Positions 19,768 through 29,063 of a DNA stretch of 64,000 bases are shown here, piece by piece. The DNA comes from Oceanospirillaceae bacterium. Its GTDB lineage: Bacteria; Pseudomonadota; Gammaproteobacteria; Pseudomonadales; Balneatricaceae. A program made the position numbers and the translations under genes. The notes under the pieces are model-generated. The model did not search any database and was not told the origin of the DNA. It was given only the letters and a program-made list of their open reading frames with translations. The DNA is taken from assembly GCA_013215445.1 (NCBI GenBank), contig JABSRA010000008.1, positions 1 through 64,000 on the forward strand, written 5' to 3'. How positions within the stretch are numbered: the first letter of the stretch is position 1; every line of letters starts with the position of its first letter.

Positions 19768-20748
19768 TTAATTTGCCTGTTGCAAATACTCGTCCACGGC
19801 AGCTGTTATCTGCAGGGCATCAGCAATGCTCAGTTGCACTTCACCGGCAGCCGCATTTTCCTCTGATTGCTGCAAATTTCGCGCTCCGCAAAGGGCGAAC
19901 ATCAGTGGCGATTGAGCGACAGTCCAGGCAATCACCAGTTGCGCAATAGTGATTTTGTAAGCCTGCGCAAGCGGTGCAATTTTATCTAATAACGACTTGA
20001 TTTTTATTCGGTTTTCCAGGCTAAAGCGCGGATCATTGAGTCGTTGATCATCGCCGCTAAATAGACGGTCAGGCCCTATTTTCCCGGACAAAATCCCCTG
20101 GGCTAGTGAAGAGTAACTCAGCACACTAGTGCCATAGTCGCCACAGATAGGCAGTAACGCCTCTTCGATTTCACGATCCAGCATATTGAATTTTTCTTGG
20201 ATCACATCGACAGGACCACAAGCTAAGTATTCTTTTAGCTGCTCGGGCGATACATTACTGATCCCAATAGCCCGTATTTTTCCCTCTTTTTTTAATCCCA
20301 AAAGAGTATCCATAACTTGGGCAATCGGCGTGGTCGGATCCTGCCAGTGGGTGATATACAGATCGATATAATCTGTGCCCAGGCGCTGCATACTCGCCTC
20401 TAATTCTGTGCGAATAGATTGCGCACCTAGGTATCTGTAGACAGGTTTACCCTCTTCATCAAAGAAATACTCTCCCTGATTATTGTCCCAGACCAGGCCG
20501 CATTTGGTTGCCAGCACTACCTCATCGCGTCTACCTTTAATCGCCTCACCAACCAGTTCTTCCGCCTTGCCTAAACCATAGGCAGGTGCGGTGTCAATTA
20601 AGTTGACGCCGCTGTCCAAGGCGCCTTGAATGGCTGCGATAGACGCCTTGTCATCAGTGCCTCCCCACATCCAACCGCCCATCGCCCAAGTACCCAGGCC
20701 AATGACCGATGTATCTATACCGCTACTACCGAGTTTTCTATATTGCAT
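19768..20748 (-). CDS. aldo-keto reductase
   Basis: 326 residues with the AKR barrel signatures: YRKLGSSGIDTSVIGLGTW at the N-terminus, LIDTAPAYGLGKAEELVG (catalytic Asp and Tyr), ATKCG (Lys) and YITHWQDP (His), plus GISNVSPEQL. It catalyses NAD(P)H-linked interconversion of an aldehyde or ketone and an alcohol. It is the gene after the SorC regulator and before the GlpD-like gene in the same operon. It may handle the aldehyde released by the aldolase or interconvert sugar and polyol before phosphorylation (inference). Confidence 0.88.
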   Translation of the reverse strand: MQYRKLGSSGIDTSVIGLGTWAMGGWMWGGTDDKASIAAIQGALDSGVNLIDTAPAYGLGKAEELVGEAIKGRRDEVVLATKCGLVWDNNQGEYFFDEEGKPVYRYLGAQSIRTELEASMQRLGTDYIDLYITHWQDPTTPIAQVMDTLLGLKKEGKIRAIGISNVSPEQLKEYLACGPVDVIQEKFNMLDREIEEALLPICGDYGTSVLSYSSLAQGILSGKIGPDRLFSGDDQRLNDPRFSLENRIKIKSLLDKIAPLAQAYKITIAQLVIAWTVAQSPLMFALCGARNLQQSEENAAAGEVQLSIADALQITAAVDEYLQQAN

Positions 20749-20784
20749 GATGACTATTCTCCAATTTTTCTCAATCCGTTATAA

Positions 20785-21750
20785 TTACAGTGCTTCAATC
20801 ACGCCGTTTGCGGTTGTTTCATCCACAACCAGAGCATTGATATGATTGCCGCGCAGCACCGCACAAATAGGCGCTACTTTATTTTCACCCGATGCCACCC
20901 CAATGGTCAGGGGAATTTTGGCCAAATCTTCGGGACTGATAGCCACTAGCCTAGAATTTAATTCGTAATTGCAAACATCGCCGTTTTCATCGAGCAAATG
21001 AGCGAGTAACTCACCCACCGCGCCACTTTGGGCAATCTCGCTCTTGTCGCCTTTAGCCATAGGATGCAAATCGTAATAGCTGGAATCTCCAACCAGAATC
21101 GAGCCGACACCCACCACTGCAATGGTGGCTTTGCGGGCGCGCTGCATAATCTCTTCCACTGAGCGAATCGCCAGCAACATATTTTTCTGTTCGACACTTT
21201 CAGCAAATAGCGGCGCGTGAATTTGATAGGCTCTACCGCCTAATTTTTCGGCCATTTGCGTCGCTACATGATTAACATCGGTATAGTGTTTTCCCTGTAC
21301 GCAACCCGTCGCTGGCACCACTTCAATATCATATTTTCGACTGGGATTTAACGCCTCCACTACCGCACTGAGGCCTTTACCGCCGGTGATACAAATGATG
21401 TCCCCATCTTTGAGATTCTCTAGCAGTACGATAGCTGCCGCTTCGCCGACGGTTTGCAACACAACCTCAGGGTTATCTGAAACAGTGGGGGCAACCATGG
21501 CCATCTGTACACCACTAAGTTTTTTTAGTTTATCTTCCACGTCCAATAGCGGCTGAAAAACAGACTTGATATTTATTTCCACCATGCCCTTTTCACGGCC
21601 CTGCTTGATTAGTCTATTAACCCGAGCCGTAGACAAGTTCATCAAGGTCGCGATTTCAGATTGCTTCAGCCCCTCTATATAGTGCATAACCAACACATGG
21701 TGGATTTGCCGTTCAGTCTCATATGATTGCAGATTGTTTGAGAAAGCCAT
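20785..21750 (-). CDS. SorC-family sugar-responsive regulator
   Basis: About 321 residues. The N-terminal helix-turn-helix (residues 15-60, GLKQSEIATLMNLSTARVNRLIKQGREKGMV, interrupted here only for description) is followed by a sugar-phosphate-binding domain with GGKGLSAVVEAL and, at the end, GVASGENKVAPICAVLRGNH, which resembles LsrR. Relatives include LsrR and EryD, which respond to a phosphorylated pathway intermediate. It lies inside the operon between transporter and enzyme genes, so it is probably autoregulated. The ATG at 21750 is chosen over a GTG at 21759. Confidence 0.88.
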   Translation of the reverse strand: MAFSNNLQSYETERQIHHVLVMHYIEGLKQSEIATLMNLSTARVNRLIKQGREKGMVEINIKSVFQPLLDVEDKLKKLSGVQMAMVAPTVSDNPEVVLQTVGEAAAIVLLENLKDGDIICITGGKGLSAVVEALNPSRKYDIEVVPATGCVQGKHYTDVNHVATQMAEKLGGRAYQIHAPLFAESVEQKNMLLAIRSVEEIMQRARKATIAVVGVGSILVGDSSYYDLHPMAKGDKSEIAQSGAVGELLAHLLDENGDVCNYELNSRLVAISPEDLAKIPLTIGVASGENKVAPICAVLRGNHINALVVDETTANGVIEAL

Positions 21751-21866
21751 TTTATTCACTCATCCCTTTTCTATTTTCCTTTAGGTGGTTATCTAATCTG
21801 TATAACATCGACCAGCGCCCCGATGGAGCAGGCGCCAGCCCGGGTATTGAAGCATATCTTTAACGA

Positions 21867-22901
21867 TTAAGATGCATGATCTTTTCTGCTGATCCAATGG
21901 TTTGATGCCGCTGCACCGAGCAGTACGGCACCGAGCACCAGCGTTTGGTAATAAGCGGGCACTAGGGTTAACATGCCCAGTGTTATCGTCATAATTATCA
22001 AGGCACCAACAAAGGATCGCAACACTCTGCCCTCTCCCCCGCTGAATGCGGTCCCGCCAATCAAAACGACTAGGATAGCGGTGAGTTCCATACCATCTCC
22101 TGAAAGCGGATCACCCAGCGACATGAAACTGGACCGTGCAATACCCGCCAGCGCTGCACAAGCCCCGACAATAGCGTAGAGAACAAAGACCACCTTTGAG
22201 GTGTTAATGCCGGACAACTTGGCCGCGGTAGGATTGCCTCCAGTTGCCGCTGCATACTTACCCAATAACGAGCGGTTTTGCAGTACTACCAGGGTAATAG
22301 TCACTATTACAGCCACCCAAAATGCCATGGGTAGCCCTAGCAAGACACCCTCTCGGCCATAGGCGTTAAACCAGCTGGGCATTTTCAAATCGCCCATTGA
22401 CTTAATCGCTGACACTCCATCCATTACCAGCAACAGGGCTATGCCTTTAAACAGACTCAAGGTAATCAAGGTGGCGATCACCGGGGTGATTTTAAATCTG
22501 ACCACCAGCAAGCCATTAAAGGTTCCCAGTAGTACCCCACAGAGTGTGGTGATCGCAAACGCGGCCAAAAACGGCACACCATTAATGGCTAACATGGCGT
22601 ATATCACTGCACTTAAGCCCATGGTACTACCGACTGAAAGGTCGATATAACCGGAGACCATCAACAAGGTAAAAGCACCCGCGAGCACCAGTATTGGCGC
22701 CGACACCCTGAGGATATTAATGATATTTCTTTCGTATAGAAAATTACCGCGCTCAAATAATTCATAGCGATCGAGGTTGGTCAAACTCAAAAATACGACG
22801 ATAGCGATGAGCACAAAGTAAATATAGTAGTTGCGCAGGAACTGTGAGACTTGACCACCAAGGGTGGTCGAAGCAACCTCAAACCTAGTTAATTTAGACA
22901 T
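21867..22901 (-). CDS. ribose-type ABC transporter permease
   Basis: 344 residues, a hydrophobic multi-span protein of the RbsC/LsrC/XylH permease family (BPD_transp_2). Visible signatures include LRVSAPILVLAGAFTLLMVSG and GYIDLSVGSTMGLSAV, followed by GGNPTAAKLSGINTSKV, the cytoplasmic loop that contacts the ATPase. It pairs with the second permease 14 bp upstream to form a heterodimeric channel. Its substrate is the same unknown sugar or polyol. Confidence 0.9.
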   Translation of the reverse strand: MSKLTRFEVASTTLGGQVSQFLRNYYIYFVLIAIVVFLSLTNLDRYELFERGNFLYERNIINILRVSAPILVLAGAFTLLMVSGYIDLSVGSTMGLSAVIYAMLAINGVPFLAAFAITTLCGVLLGTFNGLLVVRFKITPVIATLITLSLFKGIALLLVMDGVSAIKSMGDLKMPSWFNAYGREGVLLGLPMAFWVAVIVTITLVVLQNRSLLGKYAAATGGNPTAAKLSGINTSKVVFVLYAIVGACAALAGIARSSFMSLGDPLSGDGMELTAILVVLIGGTAFSGGEGRVLRSFVGALIIMTITLGMLTLVPAYYQTLVLGAVLLGAAASNHWISRKDHAS

Positions 22902-22915
22902 CTATTTCACCGTTT

Positions 22916-23941
22916 TCATTTGTTTCTACGGGCAAGTGCCCACGTTTGTGCCACGATAGCGAGGAATACTGCCAGCGCTTTGAGGATATATTGCCAATCG
23001 GGTGACAAGGTCAGCCCAGTTGCTGCTGAGGTGACGACCGCCAGAATAATTGCACCAAAAAACATTCCTATCACCGAGCCGAAGCCCCCGGCGATGGCAA
23101 TACCACCCAAGAGTGCAATCACCAGCGCGTCAAACTCCATCAACAGGCCGCGATTTGAATATCCAGATTGATATTCTGATGAGAGAAGGATACCCACAAC
23201 ACCTGCAATGGCGGCACTAAAGAGGTACAAATAAGTTATATGTTTAGCATTATCAATCCCCGAAAGCCTAGCGGCTACGGGATTAGCACCCACCCAATAG
23301 GTGATGCGTCCGAACACCATCTTCCTCTCGATAAAGATAGCTGCCAGCAGCAGTAGCCCCATGAATACAACCGGCAACTGCATCGACGTGCCGAACACTT
23401 TAAGGCTGCCCAATACGCCAAACTCATCCGGTAAATTGGTATTTCGCTGCGAGCCCTGGGTTATGACCTGGGCAATGCCACGAGCGACCATCATGGTTCC
23501 AAGCGTGACTATAATAGAGGGAATGCGAAACTTGACCACAAACAGTGCATTTAATCCCCCAATCGCGATTGCCCCGGCAAGTGCACCCAGCAAGGCGACC
23601 CAGTAGGGTAATCCCAGTCCCGATGACAGGGCATTCGAACTACCTATCGACTGGGCAAACCACACGGAGAGAACACCCGATAATGCGACAATACCGCCCA
23701 CCGACAAGTCAAAATTACCCGAGACTAAGAGAAAGGTAACCCCGACTCCCAAAGATATAACCGCCCAGTTATTCGTCACTAAGTTGAGCATGTTCTGCAA
23801 CTGAAAGAAATTTGGCACAAACACAGAAGCTATCAGAAATAACCCAATCGCCACTGAGGCAACCAATAATGTAATATACATTTGATCGCTCAGGCGCCTA
23901 TTTTCAGACAGGGCTGTATTGGTTTTTATTGGCACATTCAT
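22916..23941 (-). CDS. ribose-type ABC transporter permease
   Basis: 341 residues, same family as its neighbour but clearly divergent in sequence. Signatures are WAVISLGVGVTFLLVSGNFD followed by LSVGGIVALSG, and VGANPVAARLSGIDNAKH as the ATPase-contacting loop. The start overlaps the stop of the ATPase gene by 4 bp (ATGA), indicating translational coupling. Two different permeases, as in lsr and some ery loci, contrast with the single RbsC of ribose transporters. Confidence 0.9.
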   Translation of the reverse strand: MNVPIKTNTALSENRRLSDQMYITLLVASVAIGLFLIASVFVPNFFQLQNMLNLVTNNWAVISLGVGVTFLLVSGNFDLSVGGIVALSGVLSVWFAQSIGSSNALSSGLGLPYWVALLGALAGAIAIGGLNALFVVKFRIPSIIVTLGTMMVARGIAQVITQGSQRNTNLPDEFGVLGSLKVFGTSMQLPVVFMGLLLLAAIFIERKMVFGRITYWVGANPVAARLSGIDNAKHITYLYLFSAAIAGVVGILLSSEYQSGYSNRGLLMEFDALVIALLGGIAIAGGFGSVIGMFFGAIILAVVTSAATGLTLSPDWQYILKALAVFLAIVAQTWALARRNK

Positions 23942-25449
23942 GCTGTAACTCCTCGATTTCCGCCAGTCACTATATTCAGAATATCGTTGATATCTACGTC
24001 CGGACCATTGATGATTTCAGACTCAAGCGAACCTGTATAAAGTAAAAAGATGCGATCGCAAATACCCAGAACTTCTTCCAGCTCTGATGAAAAGACCGCC
24101 ACTGAATTACCCTCGTCTGCTAAATTTCGAATGATATCGTAAATCTCAGTTTTGGCACCGACATCAACACCCCGGGTCGGCTCATCCAGCAATAACAAAC
24201 TCGCCTTAGAGAACAAACATTTTGCCAGCACTACTTTTTGTTGATTACCGCCAGAAAGCTTCTCGGTGTGTTTTTCAATAGAACTGGTCGCAATGCGCAA
24301 TTGATCTATATAATGGGTTGCAGCGCTGAGCTCAGCGTCCGCTCGAAAGATGCCATTGTTAGACATTCGCCGCAGATTCATCACCGGAATATTCTCGCGG
24401 ATAGTTAAATTGGTGAATAACCCTTGAGTACGACGCTCTTCTGGGACCAGTGCGATACCCGCCGCGATCGCCTCTTTGGGTGACCCTCCCACTTTCTCGC
24501 CTTTGAAAACAATCGAGCCAGCCACTTCATCTGCGCCAAATAATGCCCGGGCAATCTCAGTTTTCCCCGCACCTACCAGACCATAAAAACCGACAATTTC
24601 ACCTTTTTTAATCTCAAACGAAACATTCTTTAACATGTTATTCGACAGCCCTTTCGCTGACAGAATAACCTCTTCACTCAGATTATTTCTCGGTGTATAA
24701 CTTTCAAAGACACAGCGACCAATCATCATATCAATTAACTCAGGACGGCCTGACACCTCACTGAGCGGCTTTGTCACTATGTGTTTTCCATCTCGCAGTA
24801 CGGTAACGGTGTCGCCAAGGGCGATAATTTCGTCAAGCTTGTGCGAAATATAAATGACCGTCACCCCCTGTGATCTCAATTTTCTGATGACGGTGAAGAG
24901 ACGCTCGACTTCTCGCTCTGAAAGCGATGCCGTCGGCTCATCCATAATAATCACACTGGCGCCTGAAGAGGCTGCCCGAGCGATCTCTATTATTTGTTTT
25001 TGTGCGACACTTAAAGAGGAAACTCGCGCCGCTGGATTTATAGAAGGCTCAATGCTGGCCAGCGTTTGAATGACACGTTCTTCAAGGTCCGATTTAATTA
25101 AAAAGCCAAAGCGGCTCTGCTCCATGCCCAGTGTCAAGTTTTCTAAAACACTGAGTTCATCAACCACGTGGAGCTCTTGAAACAAGGTGGCAACACCATT
25201 CTCTCGAGCATTCTGGGTAGAAGTTGGCGCGTAGGGCGCCCCATTAATTTTCATGTTTCCCTGACTGGGTAGTAGTGCACCCGTTATCATTTTGATCAGG
25301 GTTGATTTGCCGGCACCGTTTTCACCGATTAAGCAGTGAACGGTACTGCTCTCGACTGAGAAGCTAACATCATTCACAGCCCTAACACCGGGATAGTCTT
25401 TGATGATTCCCTCTATCGAGAGAACGGGTGGTTGCTGCTGAGTTGTCAA
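23938..25449 (-). CDS. ribose-type ABC transporter ATP-binding protein (two NBDs)
   Basis: About 503 residues with two fused nucleotide-binding domains, as in RbsA/MglA. The first has Walker A GENGAGKST, signature LSVAQKQ and Walker B VIIMDEP. The second has a degenerate Walker A (GLVGAGKTE), signature LSGGNQQK and LLLLDEPTRGVDVG. A TTG start at 25449 is preferred because GGAGGAG stands nine bases upstream; a GTG at 25470 would place that motif inside the gene. It energises import by the two permeases. Confidence 0.9.
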   Translation of the reverse strand: MTTQQQPPVLSIEGIIKDYPGVRAVNDVSFSVESSTVHCLIGENGAGKSTLIKMITGALLPSQGNMKINGAPYAPTSTQNARENGVATLFQELHVVDELSVLENLTLGMEQSRFGFLIKSDLEERVIQTLASIEPSINPAARVSSLSVAQKQIIEIARAASSGASVIIMDEPTASLSEREVERLFTVIRKLRSQGVTVIYISHKLDEIIALGDTVTVLRDGKHIVTKPLSEVSGRPELIDMMIGRCVFESYTPRNNLSEEVILSAKGLSNNMLKNVSFEIKKGEIVGFYGLVGAGKTEIARALFGADEVAGSIVFKGEKVGGSPKEAIAAGIALVPEERRTQGLFTNLTIRENIPVMNLRRMSNNGIFRADAELSAATHYIDQLRIATSSIEKHTEKLSGGNQQKVVLAKCLFSKASLLLLDEPTRGVDVGAKTEIYDIIRNLADEGNSVAVFSSELEEVLGICDRIFLLYTGSLESEIINGPDVDINDILNIVTGGNRGVTA

Positions 25450-25630
25450 ATTGATTTCTCCTCCAATCACTTTGTATCAAAGCCGTAAACTCTCTTCACG
25501 ACATGACTGAATTATTATATTTTTTATACTATGGGGGAAAGAATGAAAATTCTCACAAACATTGGTTACTAGGGATATTGGCGACCGCCTTAGAATCTCA
25601 GATTAGAAGACGGCCACCGAGGGTTGTTAA

Positions 25631-26659
25631 TTAATTACCAAACTGAGCTTGCAACCAAGTTTGCGCGTCTGTAACAGGCATAGTCCAAAACGAAATGGTA
25701 TACGCCTTAGAGAAAAACTCTTCAGCAGTAGGGCTGGTTTTAGCGACCTTGCCGTTAATAACATTCATCACCAAATCGATACGGCCACGGGCAGTTTCAA
25801 CCGGAGGAAGACCCATTGACACTTTGAGACTTGATTCAGGATTATAAATCAGCACATTTTCTACCGTGTCAAAATCAACACTGGCAACGATTTCAGTCAA
25901 TGGTTTACCATTTTTGAACTTGCCGCGACCCAGCTGATTTAGTCCAGCCATGGTACCAACCGTAAGGTTAGATGCCTCTGAGTATATGATGTTCACGCCA
26001 GGTTGTTGGGTCAGCAAATCGACAATAATTTGCTTGGCAGCTTCCTGACCACCGCTTGAATCCAAAGCGCCTAAGTTTTTTGCATTTGGAGCCACTGAAA
26101 ACACACCTTTTGCAAATGGGTTGGTACGTCCAGAGTTAACTTCAGTGTGATTTGGCCAGCCAAGCTGAACCATAATGATTGGCGTATCAGGATGTTCATC
26201 CTTCCAAGCCTTCGCCATTTGGGCACCCATTTCAAAGGAAATAGCCGCTTCATCACTTCGCGCTGTAGGGATACCCGTATCGGTAATTGGACTAAAGAAA
26301 GAAGTCATTGCAATATTTTCAGCCAGGGCTTCTTTAACGCCAGGTGTAGCAGCTTCCCCATCCCAAATGTGCAGTGATGCTCCATCAAAGGCACCTGCAG
26401 CTACTTGGTCAACATTTTGGGTCATTACTGCCGAATCGGCTTTACCATCAAAAACAATGACTTCAGCGCCGTACTTTTCTTTCGCGTAACGCTTTGCTTC
26501 CACCGCTTGTGACTGGTGAAAAACATTTGATAAATCAGAGACGAAGAACGCGATGCGCTCGCCGTCTGCCTGTGCCATCGACGCCAAACTTGTCGCCAAT
26601 ATCAATGACGTGGCTAAAATACCTTTTTTAAATGATCTATTTAATTTTATCGGCTTCAT
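25631..26659 (-). CDS. periplasmic sugar-binding protein of the ABC transporter
   Basis: 342 residues with a Sec signal peptide (basic start, ATSLILATSLASMAQA, cleavage near residue 31). The mature part is a Peripla_BP_4 two-lobe protein (IAFFVSDLSNVFHQSQAVEAK at the start of lobe 1). The ATG at 26659 follows GGAGATAAT. It is the first gene of the minus-strand operon, so the operon promoter should lie in 26660-27048. Ligand identity cannot be read from sequence; the high Gln/Asn/Asp content near the cleft is consistent with a polyol or sugar. Confidence 0.9.
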   Translation of the reverse strand: MKPIKLNRSFKKGILATSLILATSLASMAQADGERIAFFVSDLSNVFHQSQAVEAKRYAKEKYGAEVIVFDGKADSAVMTQNVDQVAAGAFDGASLHIWDGEAATPGVKEALAENIAMTSFFSPITDTGIPTARSDEAAISFEMGAQMAKAWKDEHPDTPIIMVQLGWPNHTEVNSGRTNPFAKGVFSVAPNAKNLGALDSSGGQEAAKQIIVDLLTQQPGVNIIYSEASNLTVGTMAGLNQLGRGKFKNGKPLTEIVASVDFDTVENVLIYNPESSLKVSMGLPPVETARGRIDLVMNVINGKVAKTSPTAEEFFSKAYTISFWTMPVTDAQTWLQAQFGN

Positions 26660-27048
26660 TATTATCTCCAATTTTTGTTGTATTTATTTTGTCTGGGCAG
26701 ATTCATGACTACCATTAAAGCTAACCGATATTTATTTCAAATATCGATTTTAATTTCAGCTAATTCACAATAGTGCAATTCATCAAACCCTGTCAACAGA
26801 GTTTTTGACTTTTTCTCTCTTCGGTATAACCCGAACAGCGCTGAGATTGAATGCAGCTATTAGTTGCAATTTCAGTCTCTTGAAATATATTTCAGTGATT
26901 GCAATATATTTACTTTTTGTAATATAATCGTTTTACATAGACAGGTCAATGACCAAAACGATACATTTTGTATTCTTTTAACTAGTCATGATCAATTTTG
27001 TGTAACAAAACTCAATCAACTCGTACTAGGCGCTGCAGATGCAATCAG
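26660..27048. other. upstream region of the binding-protein gene
   Basis: An AT-rich 390-bp stretch that must hold the promoter of the minus-strand operon. It contains the palindrome at 26881-26894 and ends at the left terminus of MITE-like copy 2. No gene was recognised. Confidence 0.5.
26881..26894. promoter_or_regulatory. perfect 14-bp palindrome, candidate operator
   Basis: TGAAATATATTTCA is a perfect palindrome about 220 bp upstream of the binding-protein ATG, flanked by two TTGCAAT-type sequences (26864-26870 and 26899-26905). The surrounding region is very AT-rich. It is a plausible binding site for the SorC-family regulator, but AT-rich palindromes arise by chance easily. Confidence 0.35.
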
Positions 27049-27360
27049 CTAAGGAAGTAGCGAATAAGTCCCAAATGTTCCCTGTGGATAACTAAGCGGT
27101 TAAATCCGCGGAAGAATGCGAAGTGAATGGCTAGTCCTTTGCAAGTGTTCTGACAAAGGAAATGCAGATGAAACAAGATTTCATCTCTGTTGACCGCTTA
27201 GCTTTCTTTTAAAACGTAAGTACCCTACGGGGCGTACAGGATAATCCGTGCTCTTTGTTAATGGCTTTCGCCGGGCAACCAGCCCGCCTGTAGCCATTGC
27301 CTCAATCACAAACAATCCTGTACGCCAGGGGCGCTTGGGACTTGTTCGTTGCTTCCCTAA
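27049..27360 (-). mobile_element. MITE-like repeat, copy 2
   Basis: A non-coding element of about 312 bp with imperfect terminal inverted repeats of about 35 bp: left GCTAAGGAAGTAGCGAATAA, right TTGTTCGTTGCTTCCCTAA. It matches copy 1 (14816-15148) in the opposite orientation. It has a single GATGAAA/TTTCATC hairpin unit and an extra GC-rich hairpin segment (27260-27300) absent from copy 1. No transposase gene is inside, so any movement would need an enzyme in trans. Confidence 0.7.
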
Positions 27361-27519
27361 TTTCATCTGTGTAATTAAAGTCTAAACAACTAATCCATAG
27401 TGGATGTGCTGGGCTGACCAGTAAGCCCTTACTACTGACGTCAGTAGTAAGCAGGTAAATAGCATGCTGTATCCAACCACTGGCTAAAAACACCTCAACT
27501 ATAAATACCGGAGAATATT

Positions 27520-27822
27520 ATGAGCTGTGTCACTAAAAACAAATTTAAACAACCGATGGATGTCGCAGAAGTAGCCGAGCAATGGCGTAAAAGAGGCTTT
27601 AGCTGTGATATTTATATCGATGCCCCCGGTCAAAAATGGCCAAACTTTATTCATTCGAGCAATGAATTAGTCATGGTTCTTGAAGGACAGCTAAAAATGC
27701 TGGTCGCCGATGAAGCGTTCATCGCCAACCCAGGCGATGAGGTATTCATTCCCAGTAACACTTACCACTCTCTTCACAACATTGATCAGGGCACCACAAA
27801 ATGGTTCTACGGTTATGACTGA
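27520..27822 (+). CDS. small cupin-domain protein
   Basis: 100 residues forming a single cupin barrel: ELVMVLEGQLKMLVADE covers motif 1 without its usual histidine pair, and NPGDEVFIPSNTYHSLHN covers motif 2 with a histidine. Small cupins next to sugar genes are often isomerases, epimerases or ligand sensors. The incomplete motif 1 argues against a standard metal centre. It has a CGGAG ribosome-binding site and begins the plus-strand cassette, divergent from the ABC-transporter operon across MITE-like copy 2. Confidence 0.75.
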   Translation: MSCVTKNKFKQPMDVAEVAEQWRKRGFSCDIYIDAPGQKWPNFIHSSNELVMVLEGQLKMLVADEAFIANPGDEVFIPSNTYHSLHNIDQGTTKWFYGYD

Positions 27823-27952
27823 GCTATCGCCAGCAATGGGGTTTTGCCTCGCCTGTGCATTGGCGAGCATAAAACCTATCCAATAATAGCGAGTGCCCAT
27901 CCAAAAACAGCATGAGCATTAATAGAATCCAGCAAAATAGAGAGCGACTATA

Positions 27953-28651
27953 ATGATCAATGAACACCAATTGCGCCAAGATATGTGCGAAATTGCCCGT
28001 ATGATGTATGACAAAGGCCTTATCTGTGGGCCCGCGGGCAATATTTCTGCAAAATTAGCCCAGGGCAGATTTCTTATTACCCCCTCGTTATTCTTCAAGC
28101 AGCGCTTAACCCCTGACCAGTTAATTATTGTCGATGATCAGGGCAATAAAATTGGCACACCGACCCCGGCGAATATAGATTTACAGCCTACTTCTGAAAC
28201 ATCCATGCATCTTCAGACTTATAAAAATCGTCCAGATGTCGGCGGAATTGTCCATGCCCATCCCACTTATTGCGTCGCCTTAAGTGTCGCGGGTAAACCC
28301 ATTCGCACCCAAGTTTTAACCGAGGCGATGCTTTTTTTGGGAGAGATAGGTGTCGCAGACTATAAGACCCCCACCACCGATCAACTAGGGGAAGAAGTAG
28401 GGCGGCTAATGCGCAGTCACGATTGTGTATTACTACCCTATCATGGCGTTACCGTTGCCGGAAAAGACATCTGGGAAGCCTGTGCCAAACTCGAAGTTTT
28501 AGAACAGACCGCCGAAATATGTACCCTTGCAGCGCAACTGGGCGGCGAGCAACCGCTTGCCCAATCGCATGTCAAAGACATGCTTAAGTTACGCCAGAGA
28601 TGGGGATTAGCTAAACCTAGTGATCACAATTTGCTAGGCACTAAGAGTTAG
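27953..28651 (+). CDS. class II aldolase/adducin-family enzyme (FucA/AraD-like)
   Basis: 232 residues. Zinc-site features are in place: GGIVHAHPTYCVALS supplies two His, LLPYHGVTVAG the third, and a Glu in TSETSMHLQ occupies the catalytic position. GPAGNISAK matches the N-terminal phosphate-loop region. The usual TPTG/TPSG phosphate-binding motif reads TPSLFF here, losing the glycine, so the enzyme may not use a standard phosphorylated ketose. Family activities include fuculose- or rhamnulose-phosphate aldolase, ribulose-phosphate epimerase and decarboxylation. Context with alcohol and aldehyde dehydrogenases favours release of a small aldehyde. Confidence 0.85.
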   Translation: MINEHQLRQDMCEIARMMYDKGLICGPAGNISAKLAQGRFLITPSLFFKQRLTPDQLIIVDDQGNKIGTPTPANIDLQPTSETSMHLQTYKNRPDVGGIVHAHPTYCVALSVAGKPIRTQVLTEAMLFLGEIGVADYKTPTTDQLGEEVGRLMRSHDCVLLPYHGVTVAGKDIWEACAKLEVLEQTAEICTLAAQLGGEQPLAQSHVKDMLKLRQRWGLAKPSDHNLLGTKS

Positions 28652-29063
28652 AAGTACAAAGCGTTGGAGATACCACGCTTAGTGTCGATAAAAAACCTCT
28701 CTACTCTAGCTCAGTGCACTGTATATCATCGGCTTATTAGCCGTCATGCGAGCATTACCGGCAACCAGGGTGCTCGAGTTAGGCCAATTTTTGCCTGTGC
28801 TACCGATTTAATTAACGGGGTTCACCAGCACCACATCTCACCGAAGATTTGGCTAATAACCTTTATTTTTTCTATTCGCAGGGCAGTGTATTAAAGATCT
28901 CGACCGCTATTTGTTCAACAGAGAAACAAGCAGATTAGTCCTTAGTAGTTTTTACCTTCGGCGATTAAATAAACTCACAGAGGTTAATATTATTTGTGTA
29001 ATTGTATTTTTTTGTATATAACAATAGATATCGTATCGTTTTATGTAATTTAGGAGGAGATTT
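28652..29063. other. intergenic, nothing recognised
   Basis: About 410 bp between the class II aldolase and the alcohol dehydrogenase genes. The last 100 bp are AT-rich and may hold a promoter. No gene or repeat was recognised. Confidence 0.45.

Noticed and set aside
15153-26659. Annotation of the operon as an AI-2 (lsr) locus
   Set aside because: The kinase resembles LyxK rather than LsrK, LsrG is missing, and GlpD-like and aldo-keto reductase genes are not part of lsr.
27181-27493. Two short minus-strand reading frames
   Set aside because: They lie in the non-coding MITE-like copy and its flank, and the composition follows the repeat, not a protein.
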